From positions 4,197,043 through 4,261,042 of the forward strand of contig CAJQUN010000042.1 in NCBI GenBank assembly GCA_907163345.1: 64,000 nucleotides of DNA. The letters are read 5' to 3'. This DNA is from Haberlea rhodopensis. Lineage: Eukaryota; Streptophyta; Magnoliopsida; Lamiales; Gesneriaceae. Of this stretch, positions 45,670-57,625 are shown in pieces; positions within the stretch are counted from its first letter, which is position 1; each line of letters starts with the position of its first letter. The position numbers and the translations under genes were made by a program. A model generated the notes under the pieces. The model made no database searches and was not told the DNA's origin. It saw only the letters and a list, made by a program, of their open reading frames with translations.

Positions 45670-48600
45670 AGCAAAAATGCTCCGAAATACCAATACTCCC
45701 TCAATTACATCATAACTCATTAAAAATCATCAGTTTACAAAAATTCTCTCTCTAACACCAAGTCCCCAGACTGGCCCAAACATAAAGCACCCTGGACACC
45801 AAGTCCCATTAAAAACCCAATTCATAGGTTTTCCACCGAAATGAGAATACAATCTCACCCTTTGGATCCATCGATCCCAAATGCCCGATTAAGCAATCCC
45901 AGGGGATGCCAAACTGCAATTACTTCCTAATTGCCACAATTAAAAATCCATCAAGGATTAATACAACACCGGGATTACCACCATAATTCCCGGACATCAC
46001 AATTATCCCCTACTAATAAAATTTCGTCCCCGAAATTGCACCGGTGTACTCCACGTAACACCAGGACTACACCAACAAAACAAAGCCAAGACCCTGATTC
46101 TGAACCACCTTAGAATCAAATTAACAACTGCGAGAATACCAGTCTCGCACCAAACCCTAAAATAGCGCAACACCAAAACCAATACAAACCCGAAAGATAA
46201 CAACATACCTCGACGTGAATCGTCCCACAAGTCAGTTCACCAAAACTGCAACCCAACCAAATCTCCATTGGTTCTGACAAAGATATCATCCCGTGATATT
46301 CACCACCTGCCCACGATGCTTGACACGCATCGTCAAGATGGGGACCACTAGCATACAACAGTATACTCACAAAAGAAACCAGTCTTCGTTTCCCAGTCCA
46401 TCTCCTCCAAAGGAGTAGTTGCACCACTTGCAACCCGGACCGGGTTACCCACGGTCACTGATCCACACAAAATGCATCACCAAGGATGTTTACACCGGTG
46501 TGTTCCAAAAATCATATCTTGGTCCCGACACACCATCAAGACTCCACAAGGTCTCGAGTTCCACAGGGGACATGCAAGGCAACCAAATGTATTCCTACAC
46601 ACGTGTCAACCATGACACTAAACAAATCCGAATCTCGGCCATCCCTCATTTATCCTTGGATCCAACAATCCTAAAATAGTAAGGCTGTCGAATTATCCAA
46701 CAAGAACCACCATGGTTCCAAAACACGACAATTCCTCCTCAGGGGAAGTCAAACGACCCTCACGATCATTCATCAAGAATGCATCGTGCCATCGGGATCA
46801 CCGATCTCAAAGTCCCACAATCTCGCACCGGAGATTCACCATCCCAAGCAAATTAAACCAATGTTCAACAATGAACAAAAAAATAGAGTTGGCATTCGTA
46901 TACACACACGGCATACATGCCCATACACCACACAACATGCATACGCAATGCAATAGACTCGGGCATCCCAATCATACCCACATCCCAAAGCCAACTGTCA
47001 AACCTCGATTATTCTCCCCCACGGAGAATGATGGTTGACAAACCAAAATCAAAGGGTGTGATTTCAACATCACCACAACACGAACCAAAATAACGAATCT
47101 CCACAAAAGATTCAACCGGTAGGAATCATAATACCGTCTTCCTCTCAAGGAAGAAGTCATGAATCCATGATCCTCCAATCCTCGAATTACCGTTCGGAAA
47201 ACCTGGTATATTAATACCAAAACATATCCCGGAACCCAGAAATATACAATTGGTTAGAGTAGTGCATCAATACTACCATTACCCGATCCAAAAATCCGTA
47301 TACGCCATGTATACACCTTCCAACGATGCTCTGTACTAATACCATAGTACTCCAAAATCGAGCATCTCCCCGAAGACGTCTCCTCAAACGTCTCACCGAG
47401 GTAAGAAATCCATTACTCGGTCCAACATCAGTAATGCTTACCATGGCTGACTTACAATCAAACCACGTCCGATGCAAGCTGTCTCCAAGACAGTACAATC
47501 CAAATCTCTCCAAGAGATAAAAAAAATCAATATAGTAGTGTCACCCCACTAACTATATCTCACAAACCATTGTGACTCCCATTGCATGCCATATGCAAGG
47601 ATGCTCAACTAGAGCTAACCACGACTTGTTGACACTCACGTTGGTAATACCAACAAACTTGAGCTGTCCCAGCACAAGTCCCTCAAAACAATGACGTATA
47701 ACGTCCCCGTGAGGTATTCCCTACCTCAAACACCATGCCACATAGAGACTACAAGAGTCTACCATAACCCTCATCGTATCACCATACGATTCACCAAACT
47801 CGAATCCAACGAGCATTATAATAGCTACCACAAGCACACTAAAGCACTGCAACAATACCTGGCTAGTGATTCGCTGGTCCCATAGGCTTATACCAACCTA
47901 TTAACGCGACACACATTCCATCCCGGTATACCATACCGCCCAAACCACTAGAGTTGTGGGTCATTGCCCAACATATCTCTAAAACACCAAAGCACACTGG
48001 ACAACCCGGCGTCCACGCTCAATTATCATGCAATTCTAATCCATTAGGACTTCTTCCACGCCCTTAGGGTGGGTGTAACCATGTTTACTCCTCATCACAA
48101 TAACAAGCGAGTAGTTTCCTCAATGACTACTCTTACCACCATTCACTTGGCCTTAGCCATCCCAGCGAGCATACCCAAGGGTATCATTGCTCGTCAATAA
48201 TATACCTCCATAATACGATGCGTACTCTCACCGGTACAATGCATCAATGATCCATCGAGCAAACCTGCTCGGCAAAAGGTCTCGTCAACTAAATACCCAG
48301 ACCCTACCATGTGCCCACCATCGGCACTCAAACCATACAACCATATACATAAATATGAATGCATAAATCACCAAAATGACGCCAAGCGTCCACATAGTTA
48401 TCCCAAATAACATCGTCGAACATATGACGGTACCTGTCGATACACGACATCCATAATCTCATCGTCAAACACATGACGGTAAATAATAATACACCATAAT
48501 CACCATACTGATAACAAAAGTAATATGCCATACCTCATCGCTATCGAGATAGCGGAATACCTGTATCCATCGTCCACCAGCGGTACATAAGCAGCACCCA

Positions 48601-48714
48601 TCGCTCGTAGGCGGCATAATCCAGTGCTACACACATAGCGGTATAATCCATCGCTATCGAATCAGCGGCATGATCCCTCGCCATGGAGTCAGCGGCATAA
48701 AATGTCGCTATAGG

Positions 48715-49085
48715 TATCCGGCGGTATAAACCATCGCCAATAGAATACCCGGCGTAACCGTCGCCAATAAAATACCCGGCGTAACCATCGCCAACAAAAT
48801 ACCCGGCGTAACCATCGCCAATAAAATACCCGGCGTAACCATCGCCAATAAAATACCCCGGCGTAACCATCGCCAATAAAATACCCGGCGTAACCATCGC
48901 CAATAAAATACCCGGCGTAACCATCGCCAATAAAATACCCGGCGGAACCATCGCCAATAAATACCCGCGTAACCATCGCCAATAAATACCCGGCGTAACC
49001 ATCGCCAATAAAATACCCGGCGTAACCATCGCCAATAAAATACCCGGCGGAACCATCGCCAATAAAATACCCGGCTAATCGCGGA
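48715..49085. repeat. 27-bp minisatellite
   Basis: About 13-14 units of GTAACCATCGCCAATAAAAT followed by ACCCGGC, with small variants (CGGAACC, one missing base near 48958 and 48987). Because 27 is a multiple of three, all frames stay open and give nine-residue peptide repeats; this is not evidence of a gene. Confidence 0.92.
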
Positions 49086-49139
49086 CTCAAGAGGTACTCA
49101 CACTCATGTAGTACTTTGTTCCCGATCACATTGCTACGT

Positions 49140-49620
49140 CATGACAACGGCATCATCGCTTCGATGTGACAGCGGCATGTATCATCGCTTCGACACGACA
49201 GCGGCATCATCGTTTCGACATGACGGTGGTACCATCGCTTCGACGTGACAGCGGCATTTACCATCGCTTCGACACGACAGCGGCATTTACCATCATTCCG
49301 GCATGACAGCGGAAATACCCTTCGCTTCGACGTATTAGCGGCATAATATCCCTCGCAATAATAATATGACAGCGGCATTTTTCCTTCGCTTCGACATATT
49401 TGCGGCAAATATTCTTCATCGCTATAATACGACAGCGGCAAGTATTCATATCGCTACGCCATGCATGCAACCGTAATGCATAACCCGTATTTCAATAATT
49501 GTTTCGGCACGACAGCGGCATCATCGCTTCGACGTGACAGCGGCATTTACCATCGCTTCGACACGACAGCGGCATCATCGCTTCGACGTGCATGCAACCG
49601 TAATGCATAACCTGTATTCC
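49140..49620. repeat. Degenerate CGCTTCGACRTGACAGCGGC repeats
   Basis: About 14 irregular units of 25-35 bp built on ATCGCTTCGACGTGACAGCG. Some are grouped, and a second block resumes at 49509. The AGCGGCAT word also occurs upstream at 48550-48720, so this and the 27-bp array may have a common origin. Confidence 0.8.
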
Positions 49621-49902
49621 CATAAACATCGCCATGAGTGTATTTTTAATGCACCTCGCTCCAACATATAGCGGCAAAGCATCAAAATCATCACTCCAAT
49701 GTATATCTATGCAACCGTAATGCATAGTCCATGTCTCATAAGACCCTGCAACCACCATGGTTAGCAACACATATGCCAATGATGAACACATATCATAAAC
49801 GCACATAAGCAATCATGCATAAGTATGTGCTTCTCATTCCCAATAACATGTTCCTAGGCCCTCAACAGCCCCAAAGAGCTAACCTGGCTCTGATACCACT
49901 AA

Positions 49903-52465
49903 TGTAAGGACCCCCGTGCCCTTAACCCGTAATTAGTGCATTAAGCCATACCATGAGTGCATATAATCATACCATCAGGGGAAAAACCCTATGCAAGTGT
50001 AACACCGTATGCTACCCAGAAAATTTCTTGCATTCAATTCCCAATATTCAAATTCCCCCTACCATTATTATTCACATAACATGCACCCACATAATACACT
50101 AATATGCTCTTAGTTCATTTAGCAATTTCCATAATTAATTGCATGCAACCATAATGAACAGAAAGAGACCATAGCCCATTTATACATCCCATATACACGT
50201 AAGGTGTACTCAATGAATAAACGTGTATTTGATGCATAAAACACTATACCGGATACCGCTACTGGTACTTCTATCCTGGAAGCACCTTCCAAGCACAACT
50301 CGATCTCAACACTGGATCTGAGCGTCCATCTAGCCAGCTCTGGTACCTCGATCCTGGAAGTACCTCTAACCAAAAGCCCGAGCTCGACTCCAAAGCCGCT
50401 ACACCTATGTTACCTGCCCCAACAGAGACAGCCCCCACACGGGGTGAGCATACCAATACCACCAATCACAAAATAATAATATTGCAATTCATAATTTACA
50501 GAACGTAAATGCCATAATTTAAATGATACTCCCTGGATGGCAATACCCTCATCCGGGATCCCCCTGTATTGTCCCTGTTCTCAAAATAACCAAACTCATC
50601 AAATTCCCAAAGCCAGTTAATCGTCACATAGATTAACTAATACCGTTCTATTATACCAGTTCCATAATCAAAGGGATAAGAACATAATGTAAAAGACTAT
50701 AGATATCGCATATATCTAACCAACAATTCCATGTTCTTATTTCATTGCTCGCTCCACAATAGCGGCATACTAAACCTCGCGCACGCTCAACAATAGCGGC
50801 GTCAAAACCGATGGTCGCCCAATGGCGACCGCATCCCGAATCATTGCTCGCTCGAAGGCGGCACTGTATGATTCCCAATATATATATATTTATCACAGTT
50901 ACCATATACCATGCATATCATTATCCATTTGAAGTAAATATAGTGCACCATGCATCTCAATATTTATCCAATGTAATTACCACATGCCAGACCACATGCC
51001 AGCTATTGTAATGTCCATATAATACAATTACCATACACCATGTATTTCAATGCCCATTTAATACCATTATCACAAACCATGCATATTACAGTTGCAATAC
51101 TATAATAGGCTATGCTCGTACGTCCCACGTACCTTAATTTCCGAAGTCCGAGCCAAACCTTGCTCGAGTTCCATGCTCCGAGGAATATGTGCTAAAACAC
51201 ATAAACAACTCACAATCAAGAATAAGCATGCGATTACGTGTCCAAGCACGTTCAAGACTCCCAGTCATATCGTCAATCCATGACGATTACCAAAATAAAA
51301 GCTCCCCGGCTAAGCATGCGTAATACCCAAATAAACCATTTTACAAGTTTAAAAGATTGCCAAGAATTCAACCGGGAATTCCGTTTAATTTAATTGGCTC
51401 TAAACCACCCATTTTAAAAGCAAAGCATTCCCATTGGAATGTAGACATTGCCCCGGAAACGGCCCCTTTAAACCTCGGTTCCAAAATCCCGACATTTTCC
51501 AAAATTTGAAAAAAAACCAAGGGAACAGGGCCGCGATCGATCGGCGCCAAGCCGCGATCGATCGCCATAGCCTACTGTCCGAAAATAAACAAGCCGCGAT
51601 CGATCGCCACATCTCGCGATCGATCGCCAAGACCCTCGCGATCGATCGCCCACTTCTCGCGATCGATCGCCGCTACTGCTCATCGCCTTCCCAAATCCAA
51701 GTAGCATGTCGCGATCGATCGGCGCCTCGCCAAGATCGATCGCGGACTGCAATTTTCCGAAAAACTCGAGTTCTAATGGTGTTTTTCACACCCAACTCCA
51801 AACCAACACCCCATACCACCTCAATGCCTCAAATACAACAATTAAACTCCATGAAAACACTGAAATCAACATTTTGATTTTAACCCAAAAATTTCCAAAA
51901 CCCATAGCCAACTAAAACCCCAACCAAAAGCTACCAAACTACTATCAAATCGAAGCCAAGGACGAGGGGAAGATGAATACCTGATTATCTTCGAGGAACC
52001 GGCCTCCGATCCAAGCCACCCGCGATTTCTCTTCCAAGGGAGAAAGGGGAAAAGGGTTTGGGGCGATGGAGAGAGAGAGAGAGAGAGAGAAATGGATTCC
52101 AATGACGGAATCCCAAGTCCGACTGGTATATATAGCAAAAATGCTCCGAAATACCAATACTCCCTCAATTACATCATAACTCATTAAAAATCATCAGTTT
52201 ACAAAAATTCTCTCTCTAACACCAAGTCCCCAGACTGGCCCAAACATAAAGCACCCTGGACACCAAGTCCCATTAAAAACCCAATTCATAGGTTTTCCAC
52301 CGAAATGAGAATACAATCTCACCCTTTGGATCCATCGATCCCAAATGCCCGATTAAGCAATCCCAGGGGATGCCAAACTGCAATTACTTCCTAATTGCCA
52401 CAATTAAAAATCCATCAAGGATTAATACAACACCGGGATTACCACCATAATTCCCGGACATCACA
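49903..52465 (-). repeat. 5' LTR of the 9.0-kb element
   Basis: 2,563 bp, same length and almost the same sequence as the left LTR. The promoter TATA is at about 52127-52135 and the CT tract at about 52072-52091 on the minus strand. It is followed in element orientation by the primer site. Confidence 0.92.
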
Positions 52466-52886
52466 CGTTAGTAGAGAGATGGCGTCGTGAAACGCATACA
52501 TTCCATCTGAGATCTGGAGAGGCGACTATTACACTGCAAGACATTGCAGTTATTTGGGGTCTGCCAATAAATGGTCTTGCAGTGTCAGGTGCCAATTTTG
52601 ATAAGACAATACCCGAGTGGCAAGAATATTGTTATCGTCATTTGGGATTTACACCAGATCCGGGTCACTTTAAAGGTGCATGTTTGTTAATGTCTGCGTT
52701 GAGTCATCATTTAATAGTAAATCGGATCCATTTGCATAGTACGGCGGATGAGGTTGCTAAATATGCACGAGGTTGTGCATTATTAATGATAGGTGGGATT
52801 ATGTGCCCCGATAGCTCCGGCAATACTGTAAAATTATTGTACATACAGAAATTAGAAGATATCAGTTCTGTTGGTAATTTTAGCTG
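52466..52886 (+). repeat. 421-bp PMD exon segment, right copy
   Basis: Repeats 43017-43437 and continues without a break into the rest of the PMD exon (GSAVLAFLYRELCTSAERG). Confidence 0.93.
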
Positions 52887-54654
52887 GGGTAGTGCTGTGC
52901 TGGCATTCTTATATCGTGAGTTGTGCACTTCAGCGGAGAGAGGGAAAAAAGTAATATGTGGTGCATTACAACTCCTACAGGTAATCGTTACCTTTATGTT
53001 AAAATACTGAAAAAATATATCTTGCATATTTAATTTATATTCTTCATGTTAATGTTTTAGATTTGGGCATGGTCCCGGCTCGAAAGTTTAGCTCCTCGAC
53101 TCGGACGCCTGAGAATTGATATTGGGCCAATACCAATCGATGAGGACAATTACTTACCTGTTGCTCCATATGGTGCAAGGTTATGTATCACAAATTATTT
53201 TGCAATGTATAATATTATATTTAATATTTTGTTATATAATTTATGTTTTTTTATGATGATTATGAGTACACAGGTGGACATGTAAAGTAAGATTTACAGA
53301 AACTGGCACACATTCATTACGAATTATTAGAGACATACCAGCAGCCATTAAGCCAAGTAATTTTATTTTTTATATTCATGTATAAAACATAATAGTCTTT
53401 GAACATTATTTTAATGTAATACTATATTTGTAGTTTAATTGGCAGCCGTACCCTGATGATTATATTGAAGGACTGCATACTGAGTTATGGACATACAGCG
53501 GGCCACTCATTTTGTATGACATAGTTGAGATGCATCGTCCTGAGCGGGTTTTCCGTCAGTTCGGCATGGTACAAAACATCCCACCAGATCCACGGTCAGG
53601 GGATGATATATTACATGTAGTTAACCGCAGGGGTAAAACAAATAATGACTGGTCTGCACACCATAGGCGGTACATGACTATATGGGGAAATGCACATGCT
53701 CATACCGTGGACAGCCCGCGATATGAGTCAGCTGGACAGGGTGTAATTGTCGGGTACAATGACTGGTATGGACGAGTAACACGTAGATTCATTGGCCATC
53801 AACGACAATTTGTGGAGGCTGGTTATCAACATGGAGATGGCCCGGCATGGCAACATGTGATATGTTGCTTTATGAAATATGTATTACATATTTGAAAATT
53901 GTGTTTAGATTTAAATACTTAATAAATGTTCACTCATTTCAGATTGATCAGCTGTCGCAATTAACAGTTACCTGCGACCGTAATATCGCTGAGGAACAAT
54001 CCGTAGGGGCGTACATGGATGCATTTAGTGATGTCAGAAATGTCATACAAAATGTGTTGCATGTCGCGCAGGAACGACGCGATAGAAACTTTCCGCCCTA
54101 CGAAGAGGGACATGCGACTCAAGGTGAACAAGTACAGCCGATGCATGTGAGTGATGAAGAACAAGTACAGTCGATGCATGCGGGTTTTGGAGATGCTGGC
54201 CCTTCAAGCTATGTCCCGACATATATGCCAGGTCCCTCTTCATCATATGCCAGTGACATGTACGCTGATTATTATACTCCTCGACCACAGCATCAGTTGT
54301 ATGACCAAACGCATTTCACGCCTCATCAACCCATGTACTCACAAGAACAAACCAGCCCAGATGTGAATATTAGATTCCCCGAGATATATGCATCGATGTC
54401 ACCACAATTTGCCGTGTCACCGGTTATGTTCCCTAATTTGTCACCTGATGTTTAGCTGGACGATGTACCTGTAGTGCAAGAAGACCCACCCATTCAGGAA
54501 GGACGCGGTCAGAGACGGAAACAGCCACGTCGTTGTGGTACTGGCGGGGCATTATAGAGTTTTAGCCTTCATATATGTAGTCATGTTTGCCTATTGTGAA
54601 TCTTAGTATTAAATGTAATGAATGTACTTCCATATGAATGTCTTATTTGATATG

Positions 54655-54778
54655 TGACAATAACAATAACACAATAACAATAATAATAACAATAACACAA
54701 TAACAATAACAATAACAATAACAATAACAAGAACAATATCAAAAACAATAACAATAACAATATCAAAAAACAATTACA
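54655..54778. repeat. (AATAAC)n microsatellite between the converging PMD and MUDRA genes
   Basis: Loose hexamer and trinucleotide repeats of AACAAT/AATAAC. It sits between the PMD stop and the MUDRA stop, where both 3' ends meet. Confidence 0.9.
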
Positions 54779-54781
54779 ACT

Positions 54782-57257
54782 TTATCGGTTTTGGGAACTC
54801 GATGCCATATGTCGTCTTGCCCGGGCTTCAGGCCAATCCATCTCATTTTGCATGCGTGTTGTTCGGTCTCGACCTCGTCTTCTTATAGTACGCAAGGTGG
54901 AATTGTGGTACAGTTCGAATGACGGGGTTTCCCAATACTGCTCTCCCCATAATGGCTCAAATTCACCTTGATATGTGCTCCAATATTCTTGCATATTATA
55001 ATACTCCTTCACAAATGTTTTTGCGTTTATGCCATAAGCTCGACATACTTGTATCACATGTGAGCAAGGAATCCCAAATTCTTTCCACTTCCCACAAGAA
55101 TTTGATTTGAGCTTCACAACATGAGTATTACCCCCCACGTCCAACTTGCATCCTTGTGATAACTGAGGCTGTTAGATGCCTTCGATCAAACATCTGAACT
55201 TCATGATGAATGGAGTGAAGATCAGCCCGAGCATATTTTTCAAAAGCATAATCCGGCCATTCTTGATTATTTTCGATCATTCTATCAGCTTTTTTCACTC
55301 GCTCCAAAAAATAATGCACACAACGATCGAATGTTAACTGTACAATGGCAGTGATTGGAAGGCGACGTGCACCTTTCATGACTCCATTTATGCACTCCGA
55401 CATATTTGTTGTTAGGATACCACAACGCCATCCTTCATCATGAGCAAGTGTCCACTGAGACTTATCCATCCGATTCAGGTAATCAAAAGCCCTTGGTTCA
55501 ATGGTTTTGATCTCTTCCATCGTACGCTCAAATTTTATCAGTTGATTTTCTGATCCAGCTTTCCAACACAAGTCTTTTAAGTGCACGTTTTTGAAACGAC
55601 TATTAAAGTTTGAGCAAAGATGTCTCAAACAAAATCGATGCACTCCACGGGGGGGTTTAAAGTCGGGGATACAGTCGGCTGCTGCAATAAGGCCCGGATG
55701 TCGATCAGAAATCAAACACACGCCGCCAGATTCTCCAATAACGTGTTTGCTAACCATCTCCAAGAACCATTTCCATGACAAAAAGTTCTCTTCATCGACA
55801 ATTGAAAATGCCAGCGGTAACACTTGACTATTCGCGTCCATGGAGACAGCAATCAACATCTTATGCTGATATTTTACATACAGATGTGTGCCATCCACTG
55901 TAATAACTTGACGACAGTGGCGGAAACCATCTATGCACGGTTGGAAGGCCCAGAAAACATAACTCAAAGTTTTTTCTCTCGGTCTTGCATTATCAAGATG
56001 ATCCCACTCCACGACTGTGCCTGGGTTCCATTTTTTCAAAGCTCCCATATAGAAAGGTAATTTGTTGACCGAGCTCTCCCAGGTTCCATACACGTTCCGT
56101 ATTGCACGTTTCAAACTATGCCAGCCTTTTGCATATGATATTTCAAAGCCATACTTATCTTTCACCGTTTGAATCACATACTTGATTTCATAAGCTGGAT
56201 CACGATGAACGATTCCCAATAACAAGCTAGCAATCATATTCTTATCCAAGTTCGAATGATCAAGCGACAGCTCACTCAGCAGACAAGTGTGAGGACCACC
56301 ATATTTGGTTATTTTGAATAACCCAACTTTTTTATCCAAACATGCACGCAGGTACCATCTGCAAGGTATATCCTCTGTACCGTGTTTGCATATTACTTTC
56401 CACAATGTTTTTGTACTCTTAACAACATGGTACTCACGTTTTGCAACACGTACTGAATAATCCTTCACAGCTGCCTGCAGATGAAATTTATCTTTGAAGA
56501 CCATGTTGCGATGGATTTCACCTTTGGAGTAATCATAAAAACTCCCCCAACGGCCTGTTGGATGTGTCATGGAAAAGAATGGGATTGTTGGATAAAGATT
56601 ATGATCATTTGTCATGGTTGGTGCCCCCTCATCTTGGTTTTCAACTGCTTCTGCCATCACACCAATATCAACTTCATCATCATCAGCATCAGTCTCATCA
56701 TCAGATGGAATCCCCTCTGGTTCAGAATTAATTTGATCACCAAAATCAGCAAAACTGTCTGCTCGTGGCTCAGCGGCAACATTATCAACATCTACTGGAT
56801 GATCATCTCGGTTTCCACCACTATATGAACCCTCAGCTTGATGTCGAGCAACAGACGTCTCTTGAATAACAGATGTCGTCAATCCTTCTGAAAAACTGCC
56901 ACTCATTGGCATTTCTGGAACATAATCATAATTCCTTGGTTCTGCTTGTATATAAAATTCCAAGCAACTATGACCCTGTTCTGAATCAAGTAGCCATGCT
57001 AAATTGTAATCATCATCTATGGGTAAAACAGTCTGACGTAACCCCGAAAAATCTTTGAACATATGCCTAGCATATAATTTCAAAAGAAACTGGTTGCGAT
57101 CGAACCCAGTGATATCATATATTTTATCTAATAATTGTAGAAAATTAATTGTACGCCGTATAGTTGTACCTCTTGATGGACCACGATCATATCGGACGAA
57201 CTCAGAATCTTGTATAATATTACCCCCCCCCCAATAAAATAAAACTTGAATAGACAT
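54782..57257 (-). CDS. mudrA-like: MUDRA-type (MULE) transposase, one apparent frameshift
   Basis: Cuts and joins the ends of Mutator-like elements (family role). The first 709 residues are open from the ATG at 57257 (MSIQVLFYWGGG). An N-terminal PB1-like region (about 1-105) and an acidic linker (150-200) come first. A MuDR DNA-binding domain follows (about 250-326, with CKHGTEDIPCRWYLRAC and GPHTC). The MULE DDE core comes next, with D455 in VITVDGTH, D518 in LISDRHPG and E621 in NMSECING. A run of six G (reverse of 55133-55138) shifts the frame near residue 708. Removing one base would lead straight on to HVVKLKSNSCGKWKEFGIPCSHVIQVC, the SWIM zinc finger, and a basic C-terminus ending at 54782 (~830 residues in all). 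All three catalytic residues are present, so if the G-run is a sequencing error the gene may be functional. Confidence 0.93.
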
Positions 57258-57454
57258 ATTTTGATAACTACAGAAAACTATTACTAGTAGCTAATAAAAT
57301 CTTTTCTGATGTAGAAGATCAGCTAAAGCTGCAACTACAGAGCATAATCAGAATTTTATCATATAATATTAAAAGAGAAGTTAAAAATATTAAAAGAGAA
57401 GTTGTGAATTGGTGAGAAAACTAAGAGGCGGACGGCTTTATTTATAGCCATTTA
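57258..57454 (-). promoter_or_regulatory. MUDRA upstream region
   Basis: About 200 bases between the MUDRA start and the right palindrome array. Contains a short direct repeat TTAAAAGAGAAGTT (57370 and 57390) and a TATA-like TATAAATAAA on the minus strand near 57437-57446. Confidence 0.4.
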
Positions 57455-57625
57455 GTGCCGCCAACTCAGTTGGCGGCACTATTAAAATAATGTCACGCCA
57501 ACTGAGTTGGCGTGACTCTATAAAACAAAGGTCACGCCAACTCAGTTGGCGTGACTACTATTCAACGGTGGTCACGCCAACTGAGTTGGCGTGACCTATT
57601 GGACCCGCCAACTGAGTTGGCGGGT
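57455..57625. repeat. Right palindrome array of the MULE
   Basis: Five units. The core CGCCAACTSAGTTGGCG is the same as on the left. The flanks pair with each other but differ between units: GTGC/GCAC, GTCA/TGAC (three units) and ACC/GGT. Spacers are AT-rich. Confidence 0.93.

Larger units (their letters stand above)
43439..46001 (-). repeat. 3' LTR of the 9.0-kb element
   Basis: 2,563 bp. Carries the CGATCGATCG cluster (about 45070-45285), a GA/CT tract (45607-45626) and a TATA box on the minus strand (45661-45669). Short open frames repeat identically in the other LTR and are not genes. Confidence 0.92.
46002..49902 (-). other. Internal region of the 9.0-kb element, no intact genes
   Basis: Apart from the pol C-terminal tail beside the polypurine tract, no retrotransposon domain was recognised on either strand. 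Two minisatellites (48715-49085 and 49140-49620) occupy the 5' third in element orientation. Open frames across them are generated by repeat units of 27 bases. Confidence 0.7.
43439..52465 (-). mobile_element. Young 9.0-kb non-autonomous LTR retrotransposon inside PMD
   Basis: Two 2,563-bp LTRs (43439-46001 and 49903-52465) flank a 3.9-kb internal region. On the minus strand the right LTR ends GGTCCTTACA and is followed, after TTAG, by the primer site TGGTATCAGAGCC (49886-49898). The left LTR is preceded by a polypurine stretch AGTAGGGGATAA. The LTRs differ only by two homopolymer-length changes (near 44931 and 45236). The only pol trace is a C-terminal tail QFRGRNFISRG at about 46005-46037, typical of the last residues of Tekay/Del-type gypsy pol. 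Gag, protease, reverse transcriptase and integrase are absent, so it resembles a LARD-type element mobilised in trans. Confidence 0.9.
42776..54455 (+). pseudogene. Plant mobile domain (PMD, MAIN-like) protein gene, split by an LTR element
   Basis: PMD proteins are plant proteins found both in transposons and as host genes such as MAIN and MAIL1, which act in silencing and genome stability; the transposon forms have no proven function. The start is MDPMNVPGPIDDHLLVLQ. The PMD signature follows: HEFGFYGVYR, LITALVERWRRETHTFHL, GEATITLQDIAVIWGLPING and YLPVAPYGARW. Exons: 42776-43437 (interrupted; the uninterrupted reading is 42776-43016 plus 52466-52980), 53062-53179, 53274-53357, 53434-53856 and 53943-54455, about 630 residues. 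Exons 3 and 4 join out of phase by one base. An in-frame TAG at 54453 is followed by 33 more codons (GRGQRRKQPRRCGTGG) up to a TAG at 54555, so the ancestral protein was longer. The copy is disabled by the insertion, the phase break and the stop. Confidence 0.88.

Noticed and set aside
48541..49129. Two overlapping minus-strand open frames with nine-residue repeats as a possible repeat protein
   Set aside because: A 27-bp tandem unit keeps every frame open; no start context, domain or unique flank supports a gene.
43439..52465. Tandem duplication of a host gene region (identical blocks at 43.4-46.0 and 49.9-52.5 kb)
   Set aside because: Blocks start TG and end CA, with primer site and polypurine tract beside them, so they are LTRs.
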